Assembly: GCF_024347375.1 (NCBI RefSeq) | Contig: NZ_AP025471.1 | Location: forward strand, 310,001-374,000 | DNA: 64,000 bases | Source of the DNA: Vibrio coralliirubri | GTDB lineage: Bacteria > Pseudomonadota > Gammaproteobacteria > Enterobacterales > Vibrionaceae | Direction of reading: 5' to 3' | Shown here: piece after piece, positions 8,716-21,711 of the stretch | Layout: each line of letters starts with the position of its first letter | Numbering within the stretch: position 1 is the first letter of the stretch | Notes under the pieces: model-generated | The model's database searches: none | Seen by the model: the letters and a program-made list of their open reading frames with translations, nothing else | What the model was told of the DNA's origin: nothing | Position numbers and translations under genes: made by a program

Positions 8716-8733
8716 TTTGCATTCGTATCCAAA
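8716..8733. promoter_or_regulatory. LacI-type operator O3 (divergent aldolase / dehydrogenase region)
   Basis: TTTGCATTCGTATCCAAA starts 3 nt downstream of a -10 box in the divergent intergenic region. It differs from O2 at only the two W positions. A further GCATGCAAAA half-site follows at 8735-8744. Confidence 0.65.
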
Positions 8734-8813
8734 AGCATGCAAAAACAAAGAATAAACTCTGTTAAAACCAATAATCAGCAAACACTAGGCATACGCCACA
8801 AGGAGAATTACGC

Positions 8814-10106
8814 ATGGCTCGCATTCTAAAACACGGCATCACTGAAGAAGCATCAGCATCAAACAACGCGCAAGTGCGCCAAACGGTAGAGAACATTCTT
8901 TCTGACATTGAAAAGAAAGGTGACAGTGCAGTACGTGAGCTTTCAGAAAAATTTGATAACTGGTCTCCGGAGCAGTTTCGCTTAACAGATGACCAAATTC
9001 AGGCATGTGTGGACGCATTGGACGAATCAACCAAACACGACATTGAATTTGCACAAACACAAGTTCGCAACTTCGCTCAAATCCAACGTGACTCAATGCA
9101 CGATGTTGAAGTAGAAACCATGCCAGGTGTCGTACTGGGACACAAAAATGTTCCGGTAAACAGTGTTGGTTGCTACATCCCTGGTGGTAAGTACCCATTG
9201 GTTGCCTCTGCGCACATGAGTGTTCTTACTGCAAAAGTGGCTGGCGTGAAACGTGTTATAGCTTGTGCTCCTCCTTTTAACGGCCAACCAAATGTGGCGA
9301 TTGTTGCTGCAATGGCGATGGCGGGTGCGGATGAGATTTACTGCTTTGGTGGCGTACAAGCCGTTGGTGCGATGGCGCTTGGTACTGAAACGATTGCTCC
9401 AGTAGATATGATCGTTGGTCCGGGTAACGCATTTGTAGCAGAAGCAAAACGTCAATTGTTTGGTCGTGTTGGTATCGACTTGTTCGCTGGTCCAACAGAA
9501 ACATTGGTTATTGCTGACGAAGAGGGCTGTGACCCAGAATTAGCGGCAGCGGACTTACTTGGTCAAGCTGAGCACGGTTACAACTCTCCAGCGGTGTTGC
9601 TAACGAATAGCGAAACCTTTGCAGAAGAGACAGTTAAAGAAATTGAACGTCAGCTAACGATTCTTCCTACCGCTGAAGTAGCTGGTAAGGCTTGGGAAAA
9701 CTACGGTCAGGTTATTGTTTGTGATAGCTACGAAGAGATGGTTGAAGTAGCAGATGACATTGCTTCTGAACACGTACAAGTCATGACAAAAGATCCTAAG
9801 TACTTCCTAGATAACATGACTAACTACGGCGCGTTGTTCTTAGGTCGTGAGACCAACGTTTCTTACGGTGACAAGTGCATCGGTACTAACCATACATTGC
9901 CAACGAATAAAGCTGCACGCTACACCGGTGGTCTGTGGGTTGGTAAATTTATTAAAACATGTACTTACCAACGCGTAACGGAATCAGCTTCGCTAAAAGT
10001 AGGTGAGTACTGTTCACGCCTATGTGCACTAGAAGGTTTCGCTGGCCACAAAGAGCAAGCAGACATTCGTGTACGTCGTTACAAAGAAAAATCGGTAGAG
10101 GCATAA
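8814..10106 (+). CDS. HisD-family NAD-dependent alcohol dehydrogenase (HpsN-like)
   Basis: A 430-residue protein of the histidinol dehydrogenase superfamily. All zinc and catalytic positions are retained: Gln251 and His254 (GQAEHG), Glu319-His320 (ASEHV), Asp353 ([10 protein letters not shown]) and His412 (GFAGHKEQ). NAD-site motifs [13 protein letters not shown] and [10 protein letters not shown] are present. Context is catabolic (TRAP transporter, SDR, cupin, aldolase), with no other his genes. It is therefore most likely one of the catabolic HisD homologues such as sulfopropanediol dehydrogenase HpsN, oxidising a primary alcohol to an acid in two steps. No sulfonate-cleaving gene is visible, so the substrate is open. 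ATG 8814 has AAGGAG. Confidence 0.85.
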   Translation: MARILKHGITEEASASNNAQVRQTVENILSDIEKKGDSAVRELSEKFDNWSPEQFRLTDDQIQACVDALDESTKHDIEFAQTQVRNFAQIQRDSMHDVEVETMPGVVLGHKNVPVNSVGCYIPGGKYPLVASAHMSVLTAKVAGVKRVIACAPPFNGQPNVAIVAAMAMAGADEIYCFGGVQAVGAMALGTETIAPVDMIVGPGNAFVAEAKRQLFGRVGIDLFAGPTETLVIADEEGCDPELAAADLLGQAEHGYNSPAVLLTNSETFAEETVKEIERQLTILPTAEVAGKAWENYGQVIVCDSYEEMVEVADDIASEHVQVMTKDPKYFLDNMTNYGALFLGRETNVSYGDKCIGTNHTLPTNKAARYTGGLWVGKFIKTCTYQRVTESASLKVGEYCSRLCALEGFAGHKEQADIRVRRYKEKSVEA

Positions 10107-10107
10107 C

Positions 10108-10839
10108 ATGACAAAACTCGCCTTAGTTACAGGCGGCAGTGGCGGCATTGGTGCCGCCATATGTCACAAGCTCGCGCAATCTGGTTACCGCGTTGTGTTT
10201 ACCTACAACAGTAATGAAAGCGCAGCTCAAACAATCTTAGATACCTTACAAGGCTCAGGTCATGCAATGTATCAACTGAATGTTGAAGACAGCTCTGCGA
10301 TTGGCGCATTAGCGGACCAAGTTAAAGAGTCGTCTGCTTCATTAGATTTGCTAGTGAACTGTGCAGGCATGACAAAGTTTGTCGCACACAATGACTTAAC
10401 ATCCTTGAATGATGAGTTGATAGACAAGATCTTCCGCGTCAATGTTCGTGCGCCATTCGCCATGGTTCGTGCTTTTGAACCTTTACTTCGTAGCGCTAAA
10501 GGTTGCGTGGTCAACATCACCTCAATTGCAGCGCAAACCGCAATGGGCAGTAACGTGGCTTACTGTGCGAGTAAATCTGCAGTCGAGAATATGACACGAT
10601 CATTAGGTCGAGCATTGTCGCCTGACATTCGAGTGCTCGCTGTCGCGCCAGGCTTAGTGGATACCGAATTTGTCAAAGGGCTAGATGATGAATGGCGTAA
10701 TGCACAAGAGCAATCAACACCACTAAAGCGATTAGCCAGTGATGAAGAGGTTGCCAACGCTGTTTATGCCGCTGCGGAACTACTGACATTTTCAACGGGT
10801 AATACCATCGCAGTGGATGGTGGCAGGCCGCTAGGTTAG
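10108..10839 (+). CDS. Short-chain dehydrogenase/reductase
   Basis: A 243-residue classical SDR. It has the N-terminal nucleotide-binding TGGSGGIG (residues 8-15), the NCAG motif, a catalytic Ser (NITS), Tyr-x3-Lys (YCASK), and a C-terminal GNTIAVDGGRPLG. It is an NAD(P)-dependent oxidoreductase acting on a hydroxyl or keto group. It starts 1 nt after the HisD-family gene, so it is co-translated with it. Confidence 0.9.
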   Translation: MTKLALVTGGSGGIGAAICHKLAQSGYRVVFTYNSNESAAQTILDTLQGSGHAMYQLNVEDSSAIGALADQVKESSASLDLLVNCAGMTKFVAHNDLTSLNDELIDKIFRVNVRAPFAMVRAFEPLLRSAKGCVVNITSIAAQTAMGSNVAYCASKSAVENMTRSLGRALSPDIRVLAVAPGLVDTEFVKGLDDEWRNAQEQSTPLKRLASDEEVANAVYAAAELLTFSTGNTIAVDGGRPLG

Positions 10840-10856
10840 GTAAGAAGGAATTTAGA

Positions 10857-11852
10857 ATGACTCTACAAAATACAATAAATAATAATCTCGTTCGTTACAT
10901 GGAGCTGATCCCGGGTACAAGTGCTTTCATTGATGCGCGTACTCCAGGAAGCGATCTAAAAGATAACTTCTGCATCATTGGTGCTGGTGTGGCTGAAAGC
11001 AGCCGTCAGCATGTTCATATTCGTGAAACCGCAGGTTTTAACATCGGTGCAGCTGGTCAGCCCCCTGGCATTAAGAACTCTCTGCACTCTCATCATACTG
11101 CCGAACTGTTCGTGGTCTTCAAAGGTCAGTTTAGATTCTATTGGGGTAACGAAGGTGAACATGAAGCGGTGCTTTCACACGGTGATGTCATCTCTATTCC
11201 GACCAATCTTTTTAGAGGCTTTGAGGTAGTAGGGCGTGATTACGGCTTTATGTACTCTGTTTTAGGTGGCGATAACTCTGGTGGTGGTGTGGTTTGGCAC
11301 CCAAGCGTAATTACGGATAGCCAAGGTTACGGCTTATACCTAAAAGCAGACGGTACATTGGTTGATACCATTGACGGTGATGCTATTCCAAATGAGTCTG
11401 AGCTGATGCCTCTGTTAACGAGCGAAGAGTTGAGCAAATTTGATACTTACACGGCTGAACAGATGATGTCTTTTGTTGCGCTGAAAAAGGATTATCGAGA
11501 GGTTTCGGGTGATTTTGATAAGACGGGTGTTAAACAGTTTGCGTTAACAGGACACCCATCATCTGACTACGACTTCCAAGTTAAAAGCGTTGATGACGTC
11601 AGTATCATGGCTTATGAGTTGACTGAAGGTGCAAGCATCCCAGTACACAAACGCAGTGAGAAGCAGGTACTGATTAACTTTGAAGGTGATACATTGTTAA
11701 ACATCGTTCAAGACGGTGAGCAGGCGCAAGTCTTGCTGACCACTGGCGATGTGTTCAGTGTTCCAGATGGCGCGTCATACAGCCTTGAAAACCTGAGAGG
11801 CACTAGCTTTACTTACGTTGTTCTTGGTTCTGATCAGCCACAAACTCTATAG
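10857..11852 (+). CDS. Bicupin protein
   Basis: A 331-residue soluble protein with two cupin domains, about residues 60-160 and 235-325. The first has a full metal-binding motif (HSHHTAELFVVFKG, matching G-x5-H-x-H-x3-E-x6-G) and a downstream His-containing second motif (HGDVISIPTNLFRGFE). In the second the canonical HxH is reduced to VHKRSEKQ, so metal is probably bound only by the first domain. Relatives include dioxygenases, isomerases and sugar-binding proteins. The reaction is unknown. AAGGA precedes ATG 10857. Confidence 0.8.
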   Translation: MTLQNTINNNLVRYMELIPGTSAFIDARTPGSDLKDNFCIIGAGVAESSRQHVHIRETAGFNIGAAGQPPGIKNSLHSHHTAELFVVFKGQFRFYWGNEGEHEAVLSHGDVISIPTNLFRGFEVVGRDYGFMYSVLGGDNSGGGVVWHPSVITDSQGYGLYLKADGTLVDTIDGDAIPNESELMPLLTSEELSKFDTYTAEQMMSFVALKKDYREVSGDFDKTGVKQFALTGHPSSDYDFQVKSVDDVSIMAYELTEGASIPVHKRSEKQVLINFEGDTLLNIVQDGEQAQVLLTTGDVFSVPDGASYSLENLRGTSFTYVVLGSDQPQTL

Positions 11853-11860
11853 GGTAACGA

Positions 11861-12577
11861 ATGATGAAACCAGAAGTACCACTGTTATGGCTACCTGGTT
11901 TGTTGTGTGATGAAACGTTGTTCCAAGACGTCAATAAAGAGCTGCCCAATTGGGTGGCTCCTTTTACTTGTGATTTAGGAACGGAAACATCCATGCAAGC
12001 CTTAGCAAGTAAAGTCCTAGACAATGCCCCTGATAGTTTCGTGCTTGGAGGTTTATCTATGGGCGGAATTCTAGCGTTTGAAGTGTTTAGACAGGCACCA
12101 CAACGCGTGAAAGGTTTGATCTTAATGGACACCAATGCCGCAGATGAAAAGCCAGAGGTATCGGAGAAAAGGAACGCTTTGGTCGATAAAGCAAAAGCAG
12201 GGGAGTTTGAGTCAATAACCTCTGATATTTTAATGCCAGTGCTTATCCATCCGAACCAGTTAGCGAACCAAGAACTGACTCAACGAATCACGCAAATGGC
12301 GAATAATATTGGCGTTGAAAGGTTTGAGGCTCACGCTCAAGCATTGGCGACTCGTCCTGACGCTAGAGCATTGCTGGCGGACATTCAGATTCCGACGTTG
12401 ATCATCACAGGCAAAGATGACCTGTTATGTCCAATCGATAATCACCTGTTAATGGCAAAGCACATCAAACAGGTATCACTTCATGTCATTCCTGATTGTG
12501 GGCATCTTTCAACAATGGAGCAGCCTAAGGTGGTCGCGCAGCATATTCGTAGCTGGTTTGAAGCCAGTCAGCTGTGA
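11861..12577 (+). CDS. Alpha/beta hydrolase
   Basis: A 238-residue alpha/beta-hydrolase fold protein. It has an oxyanion HG-like region (LWLPGLLCDETLF), a nucleophile elbow GLSMGG (Ser66), an acidic residue in ITGKDDLLCP and the catalytic His in PDCGHLSTMEQP. It probably hydrolyses an ester, lactone or C-C bond in the pathway. It is the last gene of the 8814-12577 operon. Two adjacent ATGs (11861, 11864) are possible starts. Confidence 0.88.
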   Translation: MMKPEVPLLWLPGLLCDETLFQDVNKELPNWVAPFTCDLGTETSMQALASKVLDNAPDSFVLGGLSMGGILAFEVFRQAPQRVKGLILMDTNAADEKPEVSEKRNALVDKAKAGEFESITSDILMPVLIHPNQLANQELTQRITQMANNIGVERFEAHAQALATRPDARALLADIQIPTLIITGKDDLLCPIDNHLLMAKHIKQVSLHVIPDCGHLSTMEQPKVVAQHIRSWFEASQL

Positions 12578-12620
12578 TTCTTAATAGTGAGTTGGCGAAG
12601 TCACCTTTCATGTCGAGTAT

Positions 12621-12667
12621 GCAATATAAAGTGCAGTGCGCTTTATATTGCAATTGCCACTGCACTT
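12621..12667. terminator. Overlapping alternative hairpins between convergent genes
   Basis: Two stems share bases: GCAATATAAAG (12621-12631) pairs with CTTTATATTGC (12641-12651), and AAGTGCAGTG (12629-12638) pairs with CACTGCACTT (12658-12667). Only one can form at a time. The position between the convergent hydrolase and LysR genes fits a bidirectional terminator, although no long T-run follows. Confidence 0.4.
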
Positions 12668-12690
12668 AAACACTAAAAGCCAACTTTAAT

Positions 12691-13578
12691 TTATAAGCTG
12701 CTTACTACCTGATTCGCCACAAACTCTACAAACCTACCCCTGAGTTGGTTTTCACTCTCTCCATTCCATATCAACCCGACAGGCCAAGTCGCGTGTTCAC
12801 CTTCTAACTCAATGAATTCCACATCGGTGTTACTAATGTACTGCGCACTGCTGGGTACTATGGTGAAACCGATATTGGCCGAAACCAACGCCAGTAGGGT
12901 GAGGATATCATCGGCTTCTTGTGTCTTAGATAAGTCGATTTTATTGGCAAGACAATATTGTTGAATCTGTCTGTCTAATCCGGGGCCGCGATGTTGGGCG
13001 AGCTTTAAATAAGGCCATTTCGATAACTTAGAGAGAACCTGATCGTTACCTGGCGCTTGTTTGAGAAGGTCTTTGTGTACCGCAATCACAAGCGAATCAT
13101 TGAATAGGGTTAGACTTTCTAAACCCAAAGAGTTAGGTATCCGATTGAAGCTGATATCGAGATCATGGCTCAATAACTCGTCGGTCTGCTGCTTAGACGG
13201 TGTGTCATTTAAAGTGACATGAACGTCTGGGTATTGCTGTTTATAAGCCGCAATCAGCTTGGGCGCTTCATGATAAGTGGACACGCCAAAGCCTATGTTC
13301 AAATGTCCCTGAGTTCCTTTCACCACAGAGCCTGAAAGCTGCTCAAACGCCTGCATTGAATGAACCAAACGTTGGGCTTCTGTCAGTAATGTTTTTCCTG
13401 CGTGCGTCAGTTCGGCGCCATTTCTGCCACGAGAGAATAGACTCGTCCCAATGTTGGATTCAAGTCGTTGAATCTTTTTGGTAAGAGCTGACTGAGTGAT
13501 GTAGAGCTGCTCTGATGCCAGACGATAATTGCCCGATTTAGCTAACTGACAAAATGCCTTCAGTAAATCAAATTCCAT
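12691..13578 (-). CDS. LysR-family regulator (of adjacent nitrilase gene)
   Basis: A 295-residue LysR protein with an N-terminal winged HTH (residues 1-60, GNYRLASEQLYITQSALTKKIQRLE), a linker helix, and an effector domain of two Rossmann-like lobes (HLNIGFGVSTYHEAPKLI, ANIGFTIVPSSAQYI). It is divergent from the nitrilase gene, 106 nt apart, the usual arrangement for a LysR activator and its target. An ATGAA-N5-TTCAT inverted repeat between them is a candidate site. Confidence 0.9.
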   Translation of the reverse strand: MEFDLLKAFCQLAKSGNYRLASEQLYITQSALTKKIQRLESNIGTSLFSRGRNGAELTHAGKTLLTEAQRLVHSMQAFEQLSGSVVKGTQGHLNIGFGVSTYHEAPKLIAAYKQQYPDVHVTLNDTPSKQQTDELLSHDLDISFNRIPNSLGLESLTLFNDSLVIAVHKDLLKQAPGNDQVLSKLSKWPYLKLAQHRGPGLDRQIQQYCLANKIDLSKTQEADDILTLLALVSANIGFTIVPSSAQYISNTDVEFIELEGEHATWPVGLIWNGESENQLRGRFVEFVANQVVSSL

Positions 13579-13597
13579 TCCAAATGCTCATTGAACT

Positions 13598-13612
13598 ATG
13601 AATATCTTTCAT
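13598..13612. promoter_or_regulatory. Candidate LysR binding site
   Basis: The inverted repeat ATGAA-tatct-TTCAT lies in the 106-nt divergent region between the LysR gene and the nitrilase gene. Confidence 0.35.
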
Positions 13613-13684
13613 TATATGGAATTGAATCGATTTTTTATACTGAGTCCAGAGCAAATCAGAAAAAGCGAAGTTTGAGGACAAATC

Positions 13685-14647
13685 ATGAAGAGAGATATTA
13701 AAGTAGCGTCGGTTCAATTCAACCACCATGCAGGTGACAAGGCGTATAACCTATCTGTGATAGAAGAATATGTTCGACAAGCTTCGGAGAGTGGTGTGGA
13801 GATCATCAGCTTCCCGGAGATGTGCATCACTGGCTACTGGCATGTGTCTGCTTTGGCGCGAGATGAAATTGAAGCGCTAGCGGAACCTGTGCCGAGTGGT
13901 GAATCGACTCAAAAGCTGATTGCACTGGCAACACAGTTTGGAATCAGTGTTGGGGCTGGCTTGATAGAGCAGGGTGTGGATGGCGAGTTTTACAACACCT
14001 ACGTTTTCGCCATGCCTAATGGTGAAGTTCAGAAACACCGTAAACTGCACACCTTTGTCAGCCCTCATATGAGTAGCGGCGACCAATACACGGTGTTCGA
14101 TACGCCGCATGGATGCAAAGTTGGTATCTTGATTTGTTGGGATAACAACTTGGTTGAGAACGTTCGAATCACCGCGCTGAAAGGCGCCGATATCTTGATT
14201 GCGCCGCACCAAACGGGCGGTTGTCAGTCACGTAGCCCCAATGCGATGAAGCGAATTGACCCAGATTTATGGTTTAACCGAGATGAAAACCCAGAGGCGA
14301 TTCGTGCTGAAATGCAGGGTAAAAATGGGCGCGAATGGCTAATGCGTTGGTTGCCTGCAAGAGCACACGATAACGGTATGTTTGTGGTGTTCAGCAATGG
14401 TGTCGGTGTTGATATGGATGAAGTGAGAACAGGCAATGCGATGATCTTAAGCCCTTATGGGGAAATCATCACCGAGACGGACAGCGTTGATGACGATATG
14501 GTGATTGCGAATTTGAAAGCGCAAGAGCTAGAGATGTGTACCGGCAGACGTTGGATTCGTGGTCGTAAGCCTGAGCTGTACCATTCACTGACGCAGCCTC
14601 TTGGTCATGAGCTTGACCCGCACCAAGCGCGCTTTGCAGATAAGTAA
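13685..14647 (+). CDS. Nitrilase-superfamily amidohydrolase
   Basis: A 320-residue carbon-nitrogen hydrolase with the complete Glu-Lys-Cys triad: Glu45 (FPEMC), Lys120 (KHRKLH) and Cys151 (LICWDNN). No fused domains are seen. Members hydrolyse amides, N-carbamoyl compounds or nitriles, releasing ammonia. An insertion around 185-215 (MKRIDPDLWFNRDENPEAI) is longer than in minimal nitrilases and probably shapes the pocket. The start ATG has GAGGAC 7 nt upstream. It is monocistronic and divergent from LysR. Whether it belongs with the cupin/HisD pathway is unknown. Confidence 0.9.
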   Translation: MKRDIKVASVQFNHHAGDKAYNLSVIEEYVRQASESGVEIISFPEMCITGYWHVSALARDEIEALAEPVPSGESTQKLIALATQFGISVGAGLIEQGVDGEFYNTYVFAMPNGEVQKHRKLHTFVSPHMSSGDQYTVFDTPHGCKVGILICWDNNLVENVRITALKGADILIAPHQTGGCQSRSPNAMKRIDPDLWFNRDENPEAIRAEMQGKNGREWLMRWLPARAHDNGMFVVFSNGVGVDMDEVRTGNAMILSPYGEIITETDSVDDDMVIANLKAQELEMCTGRRWIRGRKPELYHSLTQPLGHELDPHQARFADK

Positions 14648-14730
14648 TGTTGTAAGTTCGGGAGAAAAAGGATGTATTAGTAGCGGTTAAAAGGGTGGGG
14701 AAGTTGAAAGAGAAGTGAGGGCTCCTGATG

Positions 14731-14769
14731 TAGTCTACCCACTTAAATCATGTTTAAGTGGGTAGACTA
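14731..14769. terminator. Strong bidirectional hairpin between nitrilase gene and atp operon
   Basis: A perfect 17-bp stem (TAGTCTACCCACTTAAA at 14731-14747 with its complement at 14753-14769) with a 5-nt loop lies between convergent genes. It is long but lacks a clear T-run on either side. Confidence 0.55.
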
Positions 14770-14812
14770 TTTACACATCAAGCACTAAGTACTAAGCATC
14801 TAAGTTCTATTC

Positions 14813-15256
14813 TCAGTGTCTTGTGTGAGAAGAAGTTAGCTCTGATGCACGCAACTGAGCAACGGCTTTCGCCAATTCTAGCTGAGCTTGTGCAAAGTTA
14901 ATGTCTATGTTGCCCTTGTTGATGTTCTCTAGAGCGGCATATTTCGCTTCTTCTGCGCGAGCGCGGTCAATGTCTTTACCATGCAAGGCCGTGTCGGCTA
15001 ATAACGTAACCACATCCGGCTGAACTTCCAGCATCCCACCAGAAACATACAACACTTGGCCTTCTGATTTAGGATCTGTCACAAACACGGTTACGCCCGG
15101 TTTGATCTTACTGAGAAGCGGGGAGTGACCGGGGCGAATCCCCAGTTCACCATCAGCGCCAGAAACGGCTAGGGCATACGCTGGACCTGAAAACAGCGTA
15201 CCTTCCGCACTTACAATATTAAGTTGAAATGTATTATCTGTAATTCCGATAGCCAT
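14813..15256 (-). CDS. atpC: ATP synthase F1 epsilon subunit
   Basis: A 147-residue epsilon subunit. It has an N-terminal beta-sandwich (FQLNIVSAEGTLFSGPAYALAV, GELGIRPGHSPLLSKIKPG, VLYVSGGMLEVQPDVVTLLAD) and a C-terminal helical pair. It couples and regulates rotation in F1. It is the last gene of the atpIBEFHAGDC operon, with normal length. AGGTAGG precedes ATG 15256. Confidence 0.95.
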   Translation of the reverse strand: MAIGITDNTFQLNIVSAEGTLFSGPAYALAVSGADGELGIRPGHSPLLSKIKPGVTVFVTDPKSEGQVLYVSGGMLEVQPDVVTLLADTALHGKDIDRARAEEAKYAALENINKGNIDINFAQAQLELAKAVAQLRASELTSSHTRH

Positions 15257-15270
15257 GGTGCACCTACCTC

Positions 15271-17570
<2,300 letters not shown>

Positions 17571-17616
17571 AATCTGCTCCTATTTGTTTTGATTTCCAGC
17601 TAACAAACCGGAGCAC

Positions 17617-19158
17617 TTACCAAGCTTTCATCCCAACAAAACCTTCTAGGATCTCTTTAAGAGCGCCATCGATTTCGTCGTTGTAATCGCCTGTCGCGTT
17701 GATTTTTTCGAACAGCGCAGGGTTCTGACCTTTGGCGTAAGCAATCAGCTCTTCTTCAAAACGGGCAATGTTGCTTAGCTCAACACCGACCAAGTAGCCT
17801 TTCTCTGCCGCGTAGATAACCGTTGCTTGCTCAGCGACTGACATAGGAGAGTATTGTTTTTGCTTCATTAGTTCGGTAACACGCTCACCATGGTCTAGCT
17901 GTTTGCGCGTCATCTCATCTAAGTCAGAAGAGAATTGAGCAAAGGCCGCCAGCTCGCGATATTGAGCTAATGAAGTACGGATACCACCAGACAGTTTCTT
18001 GATGATCTTGCACTGCGCCGCACCACCCACACGAGATACCGAGATACCTGGGTCGACTGCAGGACGTAAGCCTGAGTTAAACAGTTGGGTTTGAAGGAAA
18101 ACCTGACCATCGGTGATTGAGATTACGTTGGTTGGTACAAACGCTGATACGTCACCCGCTTGAGTTTCAATGATAGGAAGCGCTGTTAATGAGCCAGTTT
18201 GACCTTTCACTTCACCGTTAGTGAACTTCTCTACATACTCTGCATTCACTCGTGCTGCACGTTCTAGTAGGCGTGAGTGAAGGTAGAATACGTCGCCAGG
18301 GAAGGCTTCACGACCCGGTGGGCGTTTCAGTAGCAACGAGATTTGACGGTAAGCAACGGCTTGTTTTGATAGGTCATCATAGATGATCAGCGCATCTTCA
18401 CCGCGGTCACGGAAGTATTCACCCATGGTGCAACCCGCATAAGGGGCTAGGTATTGAAGCGCTGCAGACTCTGATGCTGACGCCACAACGACGATGGTGT
18501 TCTTAAGCGCATCGTGGTCTTCGAGTTTACGAACCACGTTAGCGATAGTGGAGGCTTTTTGGCCAATCGCTACATACACACATTTGATGCCAGAATCTTT
18601 CTGATTGATTATCGCATCGATAGCTAACGCTGTTTTACCCGTCTGACGGTCACCGATGATAAGTTCACGTTGACCACGACCGATTGGCACCATGGTATCA
18701 ACCGCTTTGTAGCCAGTTTGAATAGGTTGGTCAACAGACTTACGTTCGATTACACCGGGTGCAATCACTTCTACAGGGTCGAGTCGGTCACAACTCACTG
18801 GGCCTTTGCCATCGATTGGCTCGCCTAATGTGTTCACGACACGGCCAAGAAGTCCGTTACCTACAGGTACTTCTAAGATACGACCTGTACCTTTCACTTT
18901 CATACCTTCAGAGAGGTCAGTGTAGGGGCCCATAACCACCGCACCTACTGAGTGGGTATCGAGGTTAAGTGCGAGTGCGTACTTGCCACCTGGTAGCTCA
19001 ATCATCTCGCCTTGCATAACATCAGCAAGGCCATTGATTGTGATGATTCCATCACGAACCGATACGATAGTGCCTTCGTTGCGAGCCTCGGTGCTCACAT
19101 TAAATTTCGAGATGCGTTCTTTGATTAGATCGCTGATTTCATTTGAATTTAATTGCAT
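17617..19158 (-). CDS. atpA: ATP synthase F1 alpha subunit
   Basis: A 513-residue non-catalytic nucleotide-binding subunit with P-loop GDRQTGKT (169-176), [15 protein letters not shown], and the [17 protein letters not shown] region with the conserved arginine. Length matches the enterobacterial and vibrio family. Confidence 0.97.
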   Translation of the reverse strand: MQLNSNEISDLIKERISKFNVSTEARNEGTIVSVRDGIITINGLADVMQGEMIELPGGKYALALNLDTHSVGAVVMGPYTDLSEGMKVKGTGRILEVPVGNGLLGRVVNTLGEPIDGKGPVSCDRLDPVEVIAPGVIERKSVDQPIQTGYKAVDTMVPIGRGQRELIIGDRQTGKTALAIDAIINQKDSGIKCVYVAIGQKASTIANVVRKLEDHDALKNTIVVVASASESAALQYLAPYAGCTMGEYFRDRGEDALIIYDDLSKQAVAYRQISLLLKRPPGREAFPGDVFYLHSRLLERAARVNAEYVEKFTNGEVKGQTGSLTALPIIETQAGDVSAFVPTNVISITDGQVFLQTQLFNSGLRPAVDPGISVSRVGGAAQCKIIKKLSGGIRTSLAQYRELAAFAQFSSDLDEMTRKQLDHGERVTELMKQKQYSPMSVAEQATVIYAAEKGYLVGVELSNIARFEEELIAYAKGQNPALFEKINATGDYNDEIDGALKEILEGFVGMKAW

Positions 19159-19167
19159 AATTGTTAC

Positions 19168-19719
19168 CTATCTCGCGTGAAGTTGATGAGCCAATCGGTC
19201 AATTGATGTGTTTAAAGAACCATCGATAACGGTTTCACCCGCCTTGATGACTATTCCACCCACTAACGTGTCATCAATAACCTGCTTCATTTCAACCTGA
19301 CGCTCTAATTTCTTCTCAAGTGCAGCTGTTAGTGACGTAACTTGATCTTGTGTCAGCATTTCTGAACTGGTGACAGTGACAGGCACTACACGTTCATGTT
19401 CGTCCTTTAGCTCGCAGAACAATTCAAACAGGTCTCTTACAACAGAAAGGCGGCCGTTCTCGGCCAAGACTCGAATAAGATTAATGACGTGGTCATCAAC
19501 GAGTCCTTGGCAAATATGAATGATGAGGTTTGCCAGCTCTTCTGTTTGGTGTGTAGAAGCACCTTCTGCTGAAGAAATCTGACTAGCGATCGTTTCATCT
19601 TCCGCGACAGCCACAAGAATGGACAGCATTGAGTGCCACTCTTGTAACTGGTTTTTACCTAAAGCAAATTCAAACGATGCTTTGGCGTAGGGATGAGCAA
19701 TATTGGTGTAATCTGACAT
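19168..19719 (-). CDS. atpH: ATP synthase F1 delta subunit
   Basis: A 183-residue delta/OSCP subunit of the peripheral stalk. It has an N-terminal helical domain ([13 protein letters not shown]) and a C-terminal domain with the family stretch [21 protein letters not shown]. It links F1 to subunit b. Confidence 0.95.
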   Translation of the reverse strand: MSDYTNIAHPYAKASFEFALGKNQLQEWHSMLSILVAVAEDETIASQISSAEGASTHQTEELANLIIHICQGLVDDHVINLIRVLAENGRLSVVRDLFELFCELKDEHERVVPVTVTSSEMLTQDQVTSLTAALEKKLERQVEMKQVIDDTLVGGIVIKAGETVIDGSLNTSIDRLAHQLHAR

Positions 19720-19730
19720 ATTGCTTCTCC

Positions 19731-20201
19731 TTAGAGTTCGCTAATCATTTGGTCAACTAGCGCTCGGTTCGTTGCGGAATCTAGGTTTTTGCTAATCAGT
19801 TTCTGTGCACTTTGAATTACTGCGTCTGCCATATCTGCCTGAAGTTCACGGCGTATCTTTTGGCGTTCGCCTTCTAGCTCAGCTCTACCTTGTTCTAAGA
19901 TGCGTGCCTTTTCTTGCTCGGCTTCTTGTTGCGCTAAGCTGATGATTTCATTGCGGCGTTTTCGGCCTTGTTCAACCAGTTCAGTCACATCTTTTCTTGC
20001 ATCTTCGATGAGTTGCGCGCCATTTGATTTTGCTAGTTCTAGCTCTTTCGCAGCGTTCTCTGAGTGGCGTAAACCATCAGCGATTTCTTTTTGGCGCTCG
20101 TCTAACATCGCGGTGAGAGGGGGCCATACATATTTCATGCAGAGCCAAACAAAAATCACGAATGAGATTGCTTGTCCAAACATGCTTGCATTTAAGTTCA
20201 T
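19731..20201 (-). CDS. atpF: ATP synthase F0 subunit b
   Basis: 156 residues: one N-terminal membrane helix ([20 protein letters not shown], followed by PP) and a long charged amphipathic helix typical of the b dimer ([20 protein letters not shown]). It forms the stator stalk. Confidence 0.95.
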   Translation of the reverse strand: MNLNASMFGQAISFVIFVWLCMKYVWPPLTAMLDERQKEIADGLRHSENAAKELELAKSNGAQLIEDARKDVTELVEQGRKRRNEIISLAQQEAEQEKARILEQGRAELEGERQKIRRELQADMADAVIQSAQKLISKNLDSATNRALVDQMISEL

Positions 20202-20255
20202 ACCTTCCTCACTAAATCTTGATTATGTATAAATCGATCTTTCAAAGCGGTTTGA

Positions 20256-20492
20256 TTAAGCCACGGCGAAGATGATGTATAGACCGATACCAACACCGAT
20301 CATCGGTACTGCATCCACAAGACCCATCATGATGAAGAATTGAGTACGGAGCATTGGAGTAAGGTCCGGTTGACGCGCAACACCTTCAAGGTATTTACCT
20401 GCTAAGTTACCAATACCAGATGCTGCACCTGCTGCACCTAAACCGATCAGTAATGCACCTGCTACATATAAAACTGCGCTTACGATATCCAT
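20256..20492 (-). CDS. atpE: ATP synthase F0 subunit c
   Basis: A 78-residue hairpin of two membrane helices with polar loop ARQPDL (39-44) and the ion-binding Asp60 in GLVDAVPMI. The helix-2 environment (Asp followed by Ala) is the proton type. The Ser/Thr next to the acidic residue seen in Na+ c-rings is absent. Confidence 0.96.
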   Translation of the reverse strand: MDIVSAVLYVAGALLIGLGAAGAASGIGNLAGKYLEGVARQPDLTPMLRTQFFIMMGLVDAVPMIGVGIGLYIIFAVA

Positions 20493-20537
20493 TTGTATCT
20501 CCGAAAATAATTTGTTAGTTAATTTTTTAGTTATTAA

Positions 20538-21711
<1,174 letters not shown>

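Noticed and set aside
8839..9455. Long minus-strand frames opposite the HisD-family gene
   Set aside because: They are antisense shadows of a well-supported gene, with His/Cys/Arg-rich nonsense composition and no ribosome sites.
8814..10106. Histidine biosynthesis HisD
   Set aside because: Zinc residues fit the superfamily, but no his genes are adjacent and the neighbours are transporters and catabolic enzymes.
13685..14647. Cyanide- or toxin-related nitrilase
   Set aside because: The triad defines only the superfamily. Nothing in the sequence or neighbours supports a specific substrate.
20256..20492. Na+-type c-ring
   Set aside because: The residue after the ion-binding Asp60 is Ala, and the helix-1 Gln of Na+ c-subunits is missing. 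The pattern is proton-type.
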